From Aquitalea aquatilis (GTDB lineage Bacteria; Pseudomonadota; Gammaproteobacteria; Burkholderiales; Chromobacteriaceae), in assembly GCF_005155025.1 (NCBI RefSeq), contig NZ_CP039731.1, positions 868,001 through 932,000 on the forward strand: a DNA stretch of 64,000 bases, in the 5' to 3' direction. Below, piece by piece: positions 45,683 through 54,589 of this stretch. The first letter of the stretch is position 1. Each line of letters opens with the position of its first letter. The notes beneath the pieces were generated by a model, which did no database searches, was not told the origin of the DNA, and was given only the letters and a program-made list of their open reading frames with translations. The position numbers and the translations under genes were made by a program.

Positions 45683-46136
45683 GTATCGGTCCAGTCCCGG
45701 TTTGATTATGGCAAGGATAAAAACCGGCGATTACAGAAATATGACATTTCTTAAATAGTTGCCGAAACTTTTGCCGCACGCACCAACACAGCGAACAAGG
45801 CTGTCATCTTGCCATGCCTGGCCCGGAAAACAGGCAAAAAAAAACGGGCCTGCCACAAGGCAGACCCGGAATGGCCTTCGTCAAAAATTTGTTTGTCTGA
45901 CTTGAGACCAGGGACAAAGAGATCACCAGGACAGTTTCAAACGGGTTACATGCACATGAACCCATCAGCAACGAATCCGGACAAGAGCCATCCCGGCGGG
46001 ACAGTGCCGAAACAGCTCTGATACGGCAGGCATTGTACGGAGCAAGCAGCAATAATTTAATGTAAAAATATGGGATTTTTCGCATTAATGCCTTGTAAAA
46101 TGGCTTTTTTAGGCCATTAAACTTTCGATTCAAAGC
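45683..46136. other. Intergenic region between phoB and the Lrp/AsnC gene
   Basis: 454 bases without a supported protein gene. It holds the divergent promoters of phoB and the AsnC-type gene, plus a minus-strand terminator (45836-45868) with no gene in front of it. 46040-46136 is AT-rich and fits the AsnC-type promoter. Confidence 0.6.
45836..45868 (-). terminator. Orphan intrinsic terminator
   Basis: Stem CGGG-c-CTGCC/GGCAG-a-CCCG (45845-45868, loop ACAA) is followed on the minus strand by nine T. It is well formed, but there is no gene on the minus strand upstream of it: the AsnC-type gene beyond is on the plus strand. It may end a small RNA or attenuate a phoB transcript. Confidence 0.75.
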
Positions 46137-46580
46137 ATGGATAAATTCGACAAAAAAATTCTGGCCGCCCTGCACGAAAATGCCCGTATCAGCTTTGCCG
46201 AACTGGCTCGGCGGGTGAACCTGTCGGCCCCAGCCATCGCCGACCGGGTGGAGAAACTGGAGCGACTGGGCGTCATCACCGGCTACCAGGCACAAATCGA
46301 TCCGGCCAAAGTGGGACTGCCGATTCTGTGCATGATCGAACTGACCGTGAAGCATCTGGAGTATTACGTGGTGTTGGAACGCATCCGCAGCCTGCCCCAG
46401 GTGCTGGAGTGCGCCTCCATCACCGGCACCAGTGGCCTGATGATGAAGGTGGCGGTCGACGCCATGCCCAGCCTGCAGGCGCTGATCGCCCAACTGATGC
46501 AGTTTGGTGATACCAAAACCTCCATCATCATCGACATGCCGGTCGCACCGCGCATGCCGCAACTGCTGCAGGACGACTGA
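46137..46580 (+). CDS. Lrp/AsnC-family transcriptional regulator
   Basis: The 147-residue protein has an N-terminal helix-turn-helix (LAALHENARISFAELARRVNLSAPAIADRVEKLE) shown here in family form, and a C-terminal RAM/ligand domain (GLPILCMIELTV, ending MPQLLQDD). Such proteins sense amino acids. No amino-acid gene is adjacent, so the effector is unknown; autoregulation through the AT-rich 5' region is likely. Confidence 0.9.
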   Translation: MDKFDKKILAALHENARISFAELARRVNLSAPAIADRVEKLERLGVITGYQAQIDPAKVGLPILCMIELTVKHLEYYVVLERIRSLPQVLECASITGTSGLMMKVAVDAMPSLQALIAQLMQFGDTKTSIIIDMPVAPRMPQLLQDD

Positions 46581-46628
46581 AAATCCCACCACAGCTGGCG
46601 GCCACCACAGATGCGGTCCTTCCCAGAC

Positions 46629-46664
46629 AAAAAAATGGCCGAAGAATCGACGATTCTTCGGCCA
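46629..46664 (-). terminator. Intrinsic terminator of the gap transcript
   Basis: A perfect 14-bp stem with a single-base centre (46636-46649 with 46651-46664) is followed on the minus strand by seven T. It lies 134 bases past the gap stop and 49 bases past the convergent AsnC-type stop. Confidence 0.85.
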
Positions 46665-46709
46665 AACTCTTGGGAGAGACCATATAGAAGCACATCTACG
46701 AACGAAGCA

Positions 46710-46794
46710 CCCTGGCAGGCATCTTCTGACCAATGCCTGCCGGGTTTACTGCACCGGTTTCTCCCTGGCGGTTCTGACGCCACCAGGGAGAAAC
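46710..46794 (-). other. Two further hairpins in the gap 3' untranslated region
   Basis: Hairpin A: GTTTCTCCCTGG with CCAGGGAGAAAC (46757-46768 with 46783-46794), right after the gap stop. Hairpin B: ACCC-GGCAGGCAT with ATGCCTGCC-GGGT (about 46710-46745). Neither has a T-tract, so they are not terminators; they may stabilise the mRNA or form part of a 3'-end-derived RNA. Confidence 0.5.
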
Positions 46795-46797
46795 GGA

Positions 46798-47808
46798 TTA
46801 CTTGGCAGCCACCCAGGCCAGCGAGGTATCCAGCATGCGGTTGGCAAAACCCCACTCGTTGTCGTACCAGGACAGCACCTTGACTTCACGACCGGCAATG
46901 ACACGGGTCAGCGTGGAATCAAACACGCTGGAAGCCGGATGGTGCAGGAAGTCACGCGAGACCAGCGGCAGGGTGTTGACGGCCAGCACGCCGGCCAGAC
47001 GGCCCTTGGCAGCGGTGCTGATCAGCTCGTTGACCTCTTCCACCGTGGTGTCACGGGAGGAAGTGAAGGTCAGGTCGACCAGCGAGACATTGCTCACCGG
47101 GACGCGGACGGCAAAGCCATCCAGCTTGCCCTTCAGCTTGGGCAGCACCAGGCCCACGGCGGCGGCGGCACCGGTCTTGGTCGGGATCATCGACACCGCG
47201 GCAGAACGGGCACGGCGCAGGTCAGAGTGATCGGTATCCAGCAGTACCTGGTCGTTGGTGTAGGCGTGGATGGTGGTCATCAGGCCACGTTCGATCCCGA
47301 TGGTATCGATCAGCGGCTGAACCAGCGGGGCCAGACAGTTGGTGGTGCAGGAAGCGTTGGAGACCACGGTCATGGCGCTGGTGAGGACATCGTCGTTGAC
47401 GCCGAATACCACGGTAGCATCAGCGTCGTTGGCCGGAGCCGAAATCAGCACGCGCTTGGCACCTGCTTCCAGATGCAGGGCGGCCTTGTCGCGTTTGGTG
47501 AAGATGCCGGTACATTCCAGTACCACATCCACGCCCAGTTCTTTCCACGGCAGCTCGGCCGGGTTGCGGATGGACAACAGCTTGATCGGCTTGCCGTTCA
47601 CCACCAGGGCATCGCCTTCCAGCGCAACGGTGCCACCGAAGGGGCCATGCACGCTGTCAAAGCGGGTGAGGTGTTCGTGCAGTTCCGGCTTGCCCAGGTC
47701 ATTGATGGCCACGATTTCGATATCACGGTCAGCAAAACGCTCCTGCCAGGCGCGGACCACCATGCGGCCGATACGGCCGTAACCATTAATGGCAACTTTC
47801 AACGTCAT
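46798..47808 (-). CDS. gap: Glyceraldehyde-3-phosphate dehydrogenase
   Basis: Glycolytic NAD-dependent oxidative phosphorylation of glyceraldehyde 3-phosphate. The 336-residue protein starts [20 protein letters not shown], has the catalytic Cys in [13 protein letters not shown] and the [12 protein letters not shown] end. ATG 47806-47808 follows GGAGG by 7 bases. It lies next to the PTS genes on the same strand, fitting sugar catabolism. Confidence 0.96.
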   Translation of the reverse strand: MTLKVAINGYGRIGRMVVRAWQERFADRDIEIVAINDLGKPELHEHLTRFDSVHGPFGGTVALEGDALVVNGKPIKLLSIRNPAELPWKELGVDVVLECTGIFTKRDKAALHLEAGAKRVLISAPANDADATVVFGVNDDVLTSAMTVVSNASCTTNCLAPLVQPLIDTIGIERGLMTTIHAYTNDQVLLDTDHSDLRRARSAAVSMIPTKTGAAAAVGLVLPKLKGKLDGFAVRVPVSNVSLVDLTFTSSRDTTVEEVNELISTAAKGRLAGVLAVNTLPLVSRDFLHHPASSVFDSTLTRVIAGREVKVLSWYDNEWGFANRMLDTSLAWVAAK

Positions 47809-47828
47809 GATGCATCCTCCAAAATGAT

Positions 47829-47865
47829 AATGGCGCAAGGTCATCTAAGCGTGCCCTGCGCCATT
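47829..47865 (-). promoter_or_regulatory. Hairpin in the gap leader
   Basis: AATGGCGCA and TGCGCCATT (9-bp perfect arms, 19-base loop) lie just upstream of the gap ribosome binding site. Possible operator or mRNA structure; no T-tract. Confidence 0.3.
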
Positions 47866-47983
47866 CAATTTCTGCTCCTTTTGCTCTGTAAGCAAGCGAC
47901 TACAAAAGTAGTGTGCAGGCTACCAACAAAGCGGTGAAATCCTTGTCAGACAAGGCCCGCCGCCCTGTAGTGCCCGTGCAGGA

Positions 47984-49726
47984 TCATGCCTGCAACAAAC
48001 TGGCAAAAGGAGCAGGGTCTTCTGCCAATACCACATGTAGCAGATTGCCGGAAAATGTGGTCACACCGCGCGCCCCCAGGGCGTGCAGGGCAGGCTCATC
48101 CACCAGGCTGGCATCGGCCACTTCCACGCGCAGGCGGCTGCCGGCGACGGCCTCCACATGCTTTACATTAGCTGCTCCACCCAGGGCCTGCAGCCAGTCG
48201 TTGCGCTGGCCACTGCTGGCCACGGCCTTGACGCTGCTCACCATCACCGCAGGGGCTGCGCCATCCGCCACCGCACTGCCCTGTTGCAGGGCGTTACGGA
48301 TTTCATCCGAGATCAGATCGGCCTCCGGCCCCAGTACCACTTGCACACTGCCGGCCGCCGGCTTGATCAGCCCGCGCGAGCCCAGGGCCTTGAGCGCAGC
48401 TTCGTCGACCTTGGCGTTATCCACCACCTGCAGGCGCAGGCGGGTGGTGCAGGCGTCCACCGCTTTCAGGTTGGCCGCACCGCCCAGCGCCAGGATGAAG
48501 CCGTGCGCACGCGCCGAGCCCTCCACCACTTGCACGGCGACCTGCGGGGTATCCTCCCGCCCCATGGTTTGCAGATTGAATTTGCGGATAAAAAAGCTGA
48601 ACAGGCTGTAATACACCACGAAATAGAGCAGGCCCACCGGCAACAACAGCCACGGTTTCTGGGCAATGCCGAAATTGAGCAGGTAATCGAACAGGCCGGC
48701 AGAGAAGCCAAAACCCAGATGTACGCCCAGCGCATACATCAGCGCCATGGAAACACCGGTCAGCACCGCATGGATGGCATACAGCACCGGAGCCAGGAAC
48801 ATGAAGGCGAACTCGACCGGTTCAGTGACCCCGGTCAGGAAAGCCGTCAGCGCCATCGAGAACAGCACGCCTCCCACCGCAGCCTTGTTTTCCGGCTTGG
48901 CCGCACGATACATGGCCAGGCAGGCGGCGGGCAGACCGAACATCATCACCGGGAAAAAGCCGCTCATGAACATGCCGGCACTCTTGTCGCCAGCAAAGAA
49001 ACGGGTCAGGTCGCCATGCACCAGCTTGCCGGCGGCATCGGTGTAATCACCCACCTGGAACCACACCATGGTGTTGAGGATGTGATGCAGGCCGGTGACG
49101 ATGAGCAGGCGGTTGAGAATGCCATACAGGAACAGGCCGATTTCACCAACGCCGATCAGCCATTTGCCGAGCGCGTCGATGCCGTTCTGCACCGGCGGCC
49201 AGGCCAGGCCAAGCAGGACCCCCAGCAGCAGCATGGCAAAGCCGGTGGCAATCGGCACAAAACGTTTGCCGCCAAAGAAGGCCAGATAGGTTGGCAGCTT
49301 GATGTCCTTGTAGCGGTTGTACAGCACACCAGCCACCAGGCCAGCCAGAATGCCGGCCAGCACCCCCATATTGATGGCGAAAGGCTTGCCTGCGGGATCA
49401 AGGTGCACCAGCGACTTGAAGGTGTCGTAGCCCAGCAGCGTGTCGGGCATCACTTTCAGCACCGCGGTCAGCACCATATAGCCGATGGCACCGGCCAGGC
49501 CGGCCGCGCCGTTGTTGTCGCGGGCAAAGCCCACGGCGACACCGATGGCAAAAATCAGTGCCAGATTGCCGAAGATGGCATCGCCGGCCTGGGCCATCAC
49601 CTTGATGTTCAAAAGATCAGGCTGGCCCAGCCGCAACAACAGGCCGGCCACCGGCAATACGGCAATCGGCAGCATCAGGGCACGGCCCAGCTGCTGGATG
49701 CCAGCAAACTTGTTCTGTGTACTCAC
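47984..49726 (-). CDS. nagE: N-acetylglucosamine-type PTS transporter EIIC-EIIB, with second degenerate EIIB
   Basis: The 580-residue inner-membrane protein takes up and phosphorylates sugar, probably GlcNAc given the neighbouring nag genes. EIIC (about 1-385) has the GVTEPVEFAFMFLAP motif. EIIB-1 (about 405-480) carries the phospho-Cys 426 in VDACTTRLR. A second EIIB-like domain (about 510-578) lacks the Cys (VEAVAGSRLR). No EIIA is attached; it is in the downstream-oriented fusion encoded upstream. Start is GTG 49724-49726 with AGGAGG 7 bases before. Confidence 0.92.
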   Translation of the reverse strand: MSTQNKFAGIQQLGRALMLPIAVLPVAGLLLRLGQPDLLNIKVMAQAGDAIFGNLALIFAIGVAVGFARDNNGAAGLAGAIGYMVLTAVLKVMPDTLLGYDTFKSLVHLDPAGKPFAINMGVLAGILAGLVAGVLYNRYKDIKLPTYLAFFGGKRFVPIATGFAMLLLGVLLGLAWPPVQNGIDALGKWLIGVGEIGLFLYGILNRLLIVTGLHHILNTMVWFQVGDYTDAAGKLVHGDLTRFFAGDKSAGMFMSGFFPVMMFGLPAACLAMYRAAKPENKAAVGGVLFSMALTAFLTGVTEPVEFAFMFLAPVLYAIHAVLTGVSMALMYALGVHLGFGFSAGLFDYLLNFGIAQKPWLLLPVGLLYFVVYYSLFSFFIRKFNLQTMGREDTPQVAVQVVEGSARAHGFILALGGAANLKAVDACTTRLRLQVVDNAKVDEAALKALGSRGLIKPAAGSVQVVLGPEADLISDEIRNALQQGSAVADGAAPAVMVSSVKAVASSGQRNDWLQALGGAANVKHVEAVAGSRLRVEVADASLVDEPALHALGARGVTTFSGNLLHVVLAEDPAPFASLLQA

Positions 49727-49789
49727 CTCAACTCCTCCTTGGGTTTATCGGACGGCCTGCTGGCCATCCCGTTTTGTCCGCAAGCCGGC

Positions 49790-52291
49790 TCAGGCAGCCG
49801 GCCAACAGTGTTGTGCGCGTTGACGTACTTCACGGGCAGAAGACAGCGTCTGCATGGCGCGTGCTTCGCGCTGACATTCGGCAAAGTCCAGCCCGCGGAT
49901 GCGACTCTTGATCTCGGGCACCAGACCGGGACTGACCGACAGCTCGGTCACTCCCAGGCCGACCAGCACCGGCACGGCGGCCGGATCGGAGGCCAGTGCG
50001 CCGCACACGCCCACCCACTTGCCATGCTGGCGCGCCCCCTCCACCGTCATGGCGATCAGTCGCAACAGCGCGGGGTGCAGGGCATCCATCCGCGCTGCCA
50101 GCGTGGCATTGCAGCGGTCCATGGCCAGGGTGTACTGGGTCAGGTCATTGGTGCCGATGGAGAGAAAATCGGCATGGCGGGCCAGTTGGTCAGCCAGCAG
50201 GGCAGCGGAAGGCACTTCGATCATCACACCCAGCTGCGGGCGCTCGCTCAGCCCCAGTTGGCCGGCCAGCAGCTCCAGTCGCTGCCGCACCAGCAATAGT
50301 TCGTCCACTTCGCTAATCATCGGCAGCAAGATGCGCAGCCGTGACAGGGGGCGTACCGACAACAGGGCATTCAGCTGCAGGTCGAGCAGCGCCGGGTCGG
50401 CAAAGCCGCTACGGATGCCGCGCAAGCCCAGTGCCGGATTCGCCTCGGCAGGCAGCTGCAGATAGGGCACATCCTTGTCGCCGCCCACATCCAGGGTACG
50501 GATGATGACGGGACGCTCCGGCATGGCATCCAGCACTGCCTGATAGGCCTGCCGTTGCTCGGCCGCATCCGGGGCCTGCTGCCTGTCGATGAACAGGAAT
50601 TCGGTCCGGGTCAGGCCCACACTGTCCGCTCCATGCAGCAGCCCTTCGCGCGCCTCATCGGCATTGGCGATATTGACCGCCACCTCGATGCTGACACCGT
50701 CCAGTGTGACGGCGGCGGCATTGGCGCAGGCCTGCATGTGCTGTCTTCGCTGGGCCAGCGCGGCAATGCGCCCGGCGGCTTCGCTTAAGGTGCGCTCATC
50801 CGGAGCCGGATGGCACCAGCCCTGGCTGGCATCCAGCAAGACCTGTTGCCCGGTATGTAATTGCAGGGCGGCCGGCCCGCAGGCCACCAGTGCCGGGATG
50901 CCCAGCGCACGCGCCAGAATGGCCACATGCGCGGTGGCACCACCCGCTGCGGTCAGCATGCCGGCCACCTTGTCCTGCGGCAGGCTGGCCAGTTGGGACG
51001 GGGCAAGATCGTCGGCCACCAGAATGACCGGGACGCTCAACACCGGTGGCGGGCTCTCCTCGCCCAGCAATATCTGCAGCAGCTGGCGCTGCAGATCGCG
51101 CAGGTCGGCAATGCGCTCGGCCAATAGCGGATTGCCCAGCGCGGTTAGCAGCTGGCACTGGGTGCTGATGGCCTGGCGAAAGGCAAAGCCGGCACTCAGG
51201 CCGCTGGCGATGCCCCGCTGGCTGGCCTGCAACAGCTCCGGGTCATCCAGCACGGCCAGATGAGCAGAGAAAATTTCGCTTTGAGCCTGCGCACCGCACC
51301 GCATGGCATCGTTGATGGACTGGCCTATCCGGCCACGCAGCTGTTGCAAGGCTTGCTGCAACAACCGTGCTTCCCGCTGCGGATCATCTGCCGATTGAGC
51401 CGGTTCCGGTTCGCGGACATCCAGTCTGAATACCGGTGCAATGGCCAGACCCGGTGCGGCGCACACGCCACTCAGCATGCCCGCCACCGCCACCGTCGGC
51501 CGCGCTACCGGCTGTGCCGTGGCATGCGCCCCCTGGCTGCGCGTCTGCAGCGCAGCAATCACGGCGGCCGCCGCAGCCGCAGCATCGCTGCCCTGTGCCA
51601 GCACCTCGACATCGTCCTCTTCGGCGACACCTAAAGTCATCAGCGCCACCATGCTTTTGGCGTTGACGCTATGCCCCTTGAACGCCACCTGCACCTGGGC
51701 GGCAAATGGCCGCGCCGCATTCTGCACCAGCGCTGCCGGGCGGGCATGCAGGCCGCCGGCATGCCGTACCGTAGCGCGCCCCCGGCTTTCGCTGGCCTCG
51801 GTGCTGACCGATGCAGTCGTGGCGGCATGCATGGCATGCAGACGCAGCAGTGGGGTTTCTCCAGCCTGCGCCAGCCCGCTGGCGCGCTCGTCCAGCTGGT
51901 AGTGTTCGCCGTTGGCGATCACCAGCATGCTGATCAGCGAAGCCGCCTGCCGTGCCACGACATCCAGATCGACCTCGATCAAAGCCTGCCCCTGCCGCAC
52001 GCTGTCGCCCTGTGCCACCAGGGCAGTAAAGCCGGCCCCACCCAGCTGCACGGTGTCGATGCCGATATGCAGCAGGATTTGTGCACCATTGGCAGCAGTC
52101 AGCGTCAGGGCGTGGTGGGTGCGCGCCAACTGGCTGATGACGCCATCACAGGGAGCAAGCAGGGTGGAAGACAGGGGTTCGATGGCCAGGCCATCGCCCA
52201 TCATCAGGCCGGCAAACACCGGATCGGGCACCTGCGACAAGGGCAGCAGCGGCCCGCTGAAAGGGGCTATGAGTTGCAGCGAAGGGTTCAT
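49790..52291 (-). CDS. PTS multiphosphoryl transfer protein EIIA-HPr-EI
   Basis: The 833-residue cytoplasmic fusion carries phosphate from PEP to the nag EIIB. EIIA-Glc-like domain: about 1-150, phospho-His 75 (ILLHIGIDT). HPr: about 170-255, phospho-His 182 (GGLHARPAAL). EI: about 270-833, phospho-His 455 (GGATAHVAILARALG), PEP site GLTRTEFLFIDR and catalytic Cys in VGVCGALASDP. AGGAGG lies 7 bases before the ATG. The three-part form serves GlcNAc in several beta- and gammaproteobacteria. Confidence 0.95.
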   Translation of the reverse strand: MNPSLQLIAPFSGPLLPLSQVPDPVFAGLMMGDGLAIEPLSSTLLAPCDGVISQLARTHHALTLTAANGAQILLHIGIDTVQLGGAGFTALVAQGDSVRQGQALIEVDLDVVARQAASLISMLVIANGEHYQLDERASGLAQAGETPLLRLHAMHAATTASVSTEASESRGRATVRHAGGLHARPAALVQNAARPFAAQVQVAFKGHSVNAKSMVALMTLGVAEEDDVEVLAQGSDAAAAAAAVIAALQTRSQGAHATAQPVARPTVAVAGMLSGVCAAPGLAIAPVFRLDVREPEPAQSADDPQREARLLQQALQQLRGRIGQSINDAMRCGAQAQSEIFSAHLAVLDDPELLQASQRGIASGLSAGFAFRQAISTQCQLLTALGNPLLAERIADLRDLQRQLLQILLGEESPPPVLSVPVILVADDLAPSQLASLPQDKVAGMLTAAGGATAHVAILARALGIPALVACGPAALQLHTGQQVLLDASQGWCHPAPDERTLSEAAGRIAALAQRRQHMQACANAAAVTLDGVSIEVAVNIANADEAREGLLHGADSVGLTRTEFLFIDRQQAPDAAEQRQAYQAVLDAMPERPVIIRTLDVGGDKDVPYLQLPAEANPALGLRGIRSGFADPALLDLQLNALLSVRPLSRLRILLPMISEVDELLLVRQRLELLAGQLGLSERPQLGVMIEVPSAALLADQLARHADFLSIGTNDLTQYTLAMDRCNATLAARMDALHPALLRLIAMTVEGARQHGKWVGVCGALASDPAAVPVLVGLGVTELSVSPGLVPEIKSRIRGLDFAECQREARAMQTLSSAREVRQRAQHCWPAA

Positions 52292-52464
52292 CGGACATCC
52301 TCCTGTCTATGCCAGGAAGCGCCATCCCGCAGGGAGGATTCCTGGCGTTCAGGCCCTGCCCGGCCTGCTGCGCCAAGCACAGGCGCAAGCAGGGCCGGAC
52401 ACGGCACCAAACCGTGTCTGTTCTGTCACTGGCTGCCTGCTGGCAGCCATGTCTGGATCAGGCT

Positions 52465-53475
52465 TCAATGCGTGCGCGTTACCTTGGACAGATGACGCGG
52501 GGTATCGGGATTGAGGCCACGCGCCTCGGACAATTGCGCGGCCATCAGATAGAAGCTCTGGATGGCCAGCAAGGGGTCCAGTGCCTCGTCGTCCGCTACG
52601 CTGAGCGTCAGGTCGCGGCTGGGCTCATCGGCTGGCGCGGCCAGCAGCACACGGGCACCACGGCCACGCATCTCGGCGGCCAAGGCAATCAGCCCCTGCT
52701 GCTCCGGTCCACGCGGGGCAAACACCAGCAGCGGGTAGCCTTCGTCGATCAGTGCCATTGGCCCGTGCTTGATTTCTGCGCCGGAGAAGGCTTCGGCCTG
52801 GATGGCGCAGGTTTCCTTGAACTTGAGCGCAGCTTCCAGCGCCACGGCAAAGCCGAGGCCGCGCCCTACCACCATGATGCGTTCGGCCGCAGCCAGTACC
52901 GGAATGGCCGCACTCCAGTCCTGATGGCAGGCCTCTTTCAGTTGCTCCGGCAGCGCATCAAGCGCCCTCAGCAAAGCGTTATCACCCTGCCAGTGCGCCA
53001 CCAGCCGGGCCACCGCCGACAGCGAGGCGATATAGCTCTTGGTGGCGGCCACACTCTTTTCCTCGCCGGCACACAAGGGCAGCGACCACTCACAGGCAGC
53101 CGCCAGCGGTGATTCGTGCTTGTTGACCAGCGCCACTGTGCGGGCGCCGGCCTCGGCCAGGCGGCTCATGGTGTCGATCAGGTCCGGGCTCTGGCCAGAC
53201 TGCGACAGTGCCACCGCCAGCTGGCCTTTCACTGCCAGCGGTGCATGATGCAGCGTCACCAGCGACATCGGCAGCGACACCACCGGCACGCCCAGCCTTT
53301 GCATGGCCAGATAGGCGAAATAGCTGGCGGCATGGTCGGAGCTGCCACGCGCCACGGTCAGCGCCAGTGTGGGCCGGGCGGTAGCCAGTTCGCGGCCCAG
53401 CACTGCCAGGCCCTCGTCGGCATACATGTGTTGTGTGGCCACGGCATCGGCCGCAGACAGCGCTTCTTCATACAT
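52465..53475 (-). CDS. SIS-domain glucosamine-6-phosphate deaminase, NagB-II type
   Basis: Converts GlcN-6-P to fructose-6-P and ammonia after NagA. The 336-residue protein has two SIS domains like the GlmS isomerase half (ALTVARGSSDHAASYFAYL, SQSGQSPDLIDTM, then VGRGLGFAVALEAALKFKE and AEAFSGAEIKHGPMALI) and no glutaminase domain. ATG 53473-53475 overlaps nagA by 8 bases; a TTG at 53485-53487 has a better-placed AAGGGG and may be the true start. GlcN-6-P deaminase is inferred from context. Confidence 0.88.
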   Translation of the reverse strand: MYEEALSAADAVATQHMYADEGLAVLGRELATARPTLALTVARGSSDHAASYFAYLAMQRLGVPVVSLPMSLVTLHHAPLAVKGQLAVALSQSGQSPDLIDTMSRLAEAGARTVALVNKHESPLAAACEWSLPLCAGEEKSVAATKSYIASLSAVARLVAHWQGDNALLRALDALPEQLKEACHQDWSAAIPVLAAAERIMVVGRGLGFAVALEAALKFKETCAIQAEAFSGAEIKHGPMALIDEGYPLLVFAPRGPEQQGLIALAAEMRGRGARVLLAAPADEPSRDLTLSVADDEALDPLLAIQSFYLMAAQLSEARGLNPDTPRHLSKVTRTH

Positions 53476-54589
53476 CAGAGACGACAAGGTGTTCCCCTTC
53501 CAGATAGACATCCAGCAAATTCAAGGCCGGATCCAGCACCAGCACATCGGCCCAGGCTCCGGTTTCCAGCCGGCCACGGTCGGCATGGCCCAGGTAATCG
53601 GCCGGATACAGCGACAGCCGGTGTGAGGCCTCGGCCAGCGGCAAGCCGATGGCCAGCAGATTGCGCAAGGCCTGATCCATGGTCAGCGTACTGCCGGCCA
53701 GTGTGCCGTCGGCCAGCCGCACCCCGCCCATGCACTTGGTGACGGCATGCGAACCCAGCTTGTACTCGCCGTCCGGCATGCCGGCGGCAGCGGTGGAGTC
53801 GGTGACGCAGTACAGCCGGGGAATGGCGCGCAAGGCGGTGCGGATGGCACCGGGATGCACATGCAGCAGATCCGGAATCAGCTCGGCATATTCGGCATGC
53901 GCCAGCGCGGCACCCACCATGCCCGGCTCGCGGTGATGCAGGCCGCTCATGGCATTGAACAAATGGGTAAAACCGGCAGCGCCCTGCTCCAGCGCTTGCA
54001 CGCCGTCCTCGTAACTGCCCAGGGTATGGCCGATCTGCACCCGGATGCCGGCATCGCTCAGCGCACGGATGATCTCCATGTGGCCGGGGATTTCCGGTGC
54101 CAGCGTCAGCAGGACGATGGGGGCCAGTTCACCCAGCTTTTCGATTTGCGACAGCACGGCGCGACAGGCATCGTCCGGCTGGGCACCCAGCTTGCCGGGG
54201 TTGATGTAAGGCCCTTCCAGATGCACACCCAGCAGCCGTGCTGTGCCGGGAGTGCGCTGGCGGCAACAAGGCCCCAGCGCAGCCAGCACGCTTTCAATCT
54301 CATCCATTGGCGCGGTCATGGTGGTGGCCAGCATGGCGGTGGTGCCATGCCGCGCATGCAGCCGGGCAACCGCTTCGGCCGCCCTGCCGCCTTCCATGAT
54401 GTCTACCCCGCCACCGCCATGTACATGCAGGTCGATAAAGCCGGGCAGGATGTAACGCTCTACCGCGCGGCCAGAGGCCAGCCGGCCATCGATGGCGGCG
54501 ATGCGGCCATCCGCACCCAGGGTGATCGTGCCGTCCAGCCAGCCATTACCGCTCAGGATGCGGCCCTGCAGTACATGTTGTGTCGTCAT
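53468..54589 (-). CDS. nagA: N-acetylglucosamine-6-phosphate deacetylase
   Basis: Removes acetate from GlcNAc-6-P. The 373-residue amidohydrolase has LPGFIDLHVHGGGGVD, GVHLEGPYINPGKLGA (metal Glu), GHTLGSYEDG, THLFNAMSGLHHREPG and the catalytic Asp in CVTDSTAAAGMPDG. The first metal motif is HVHGG. The ATGA overlap with the regulator gene upstream shows one operon. Confidence 0.95.
   Translation of the reverse strand: MTTQHVLQGRILSGNGWLDGTITLGADGRIAAIDGRLASGRAVERYILPGFIDLHVHGGGGVDIMEGGRAAEAVARLHARHGTTAMLATTMTAPMDEIESVLAALGPCCRQRTPGTARLLGVHLEGPYINPGKLGAQPDDACRAVLSQIEKLGELAPIVLLTLAPEIPGHMEIIRALSDAGIRVQIGHTLGSYEDGVQALEQGAAGFTHLFNAMSGLHHREPGMVGAALAHAEYAELIPDLLHVHPGAIRTALRAIPRLYCVTDSTAAAGMPDGEYKLGSHAVTKCMGGVRLADGTLAGSTLTMDQALRNLLAIGLPLAEASHRLSLYPADYLGHADRGRLETGAWADVLVLDPALNLLDVYLEGEHLVVSDV

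Noticed and set aside
45801-45817. A CTGTCAT word upstream of phoB as a possible Pho box
   Set aside because: Only one half-site matches; the second 7-base unit (CCATGCC) at the 11-base spacing is too poor to call.
45804-46733. A 309-codon minus-strand frame upstream of phoB
   Set aside because: It mostly covers the reverse of the Lrp/AsnC gene and runs through the orphan terminator; no likeness to a protein family.
48083-50299. A 738-codon open frame on the plus strand
   Set aside because: It lies antisense to nagE and the PTS fusion, is rich in His, Gln and Arg as expected from the reverse reading of GC-rich genes, and has no domain.
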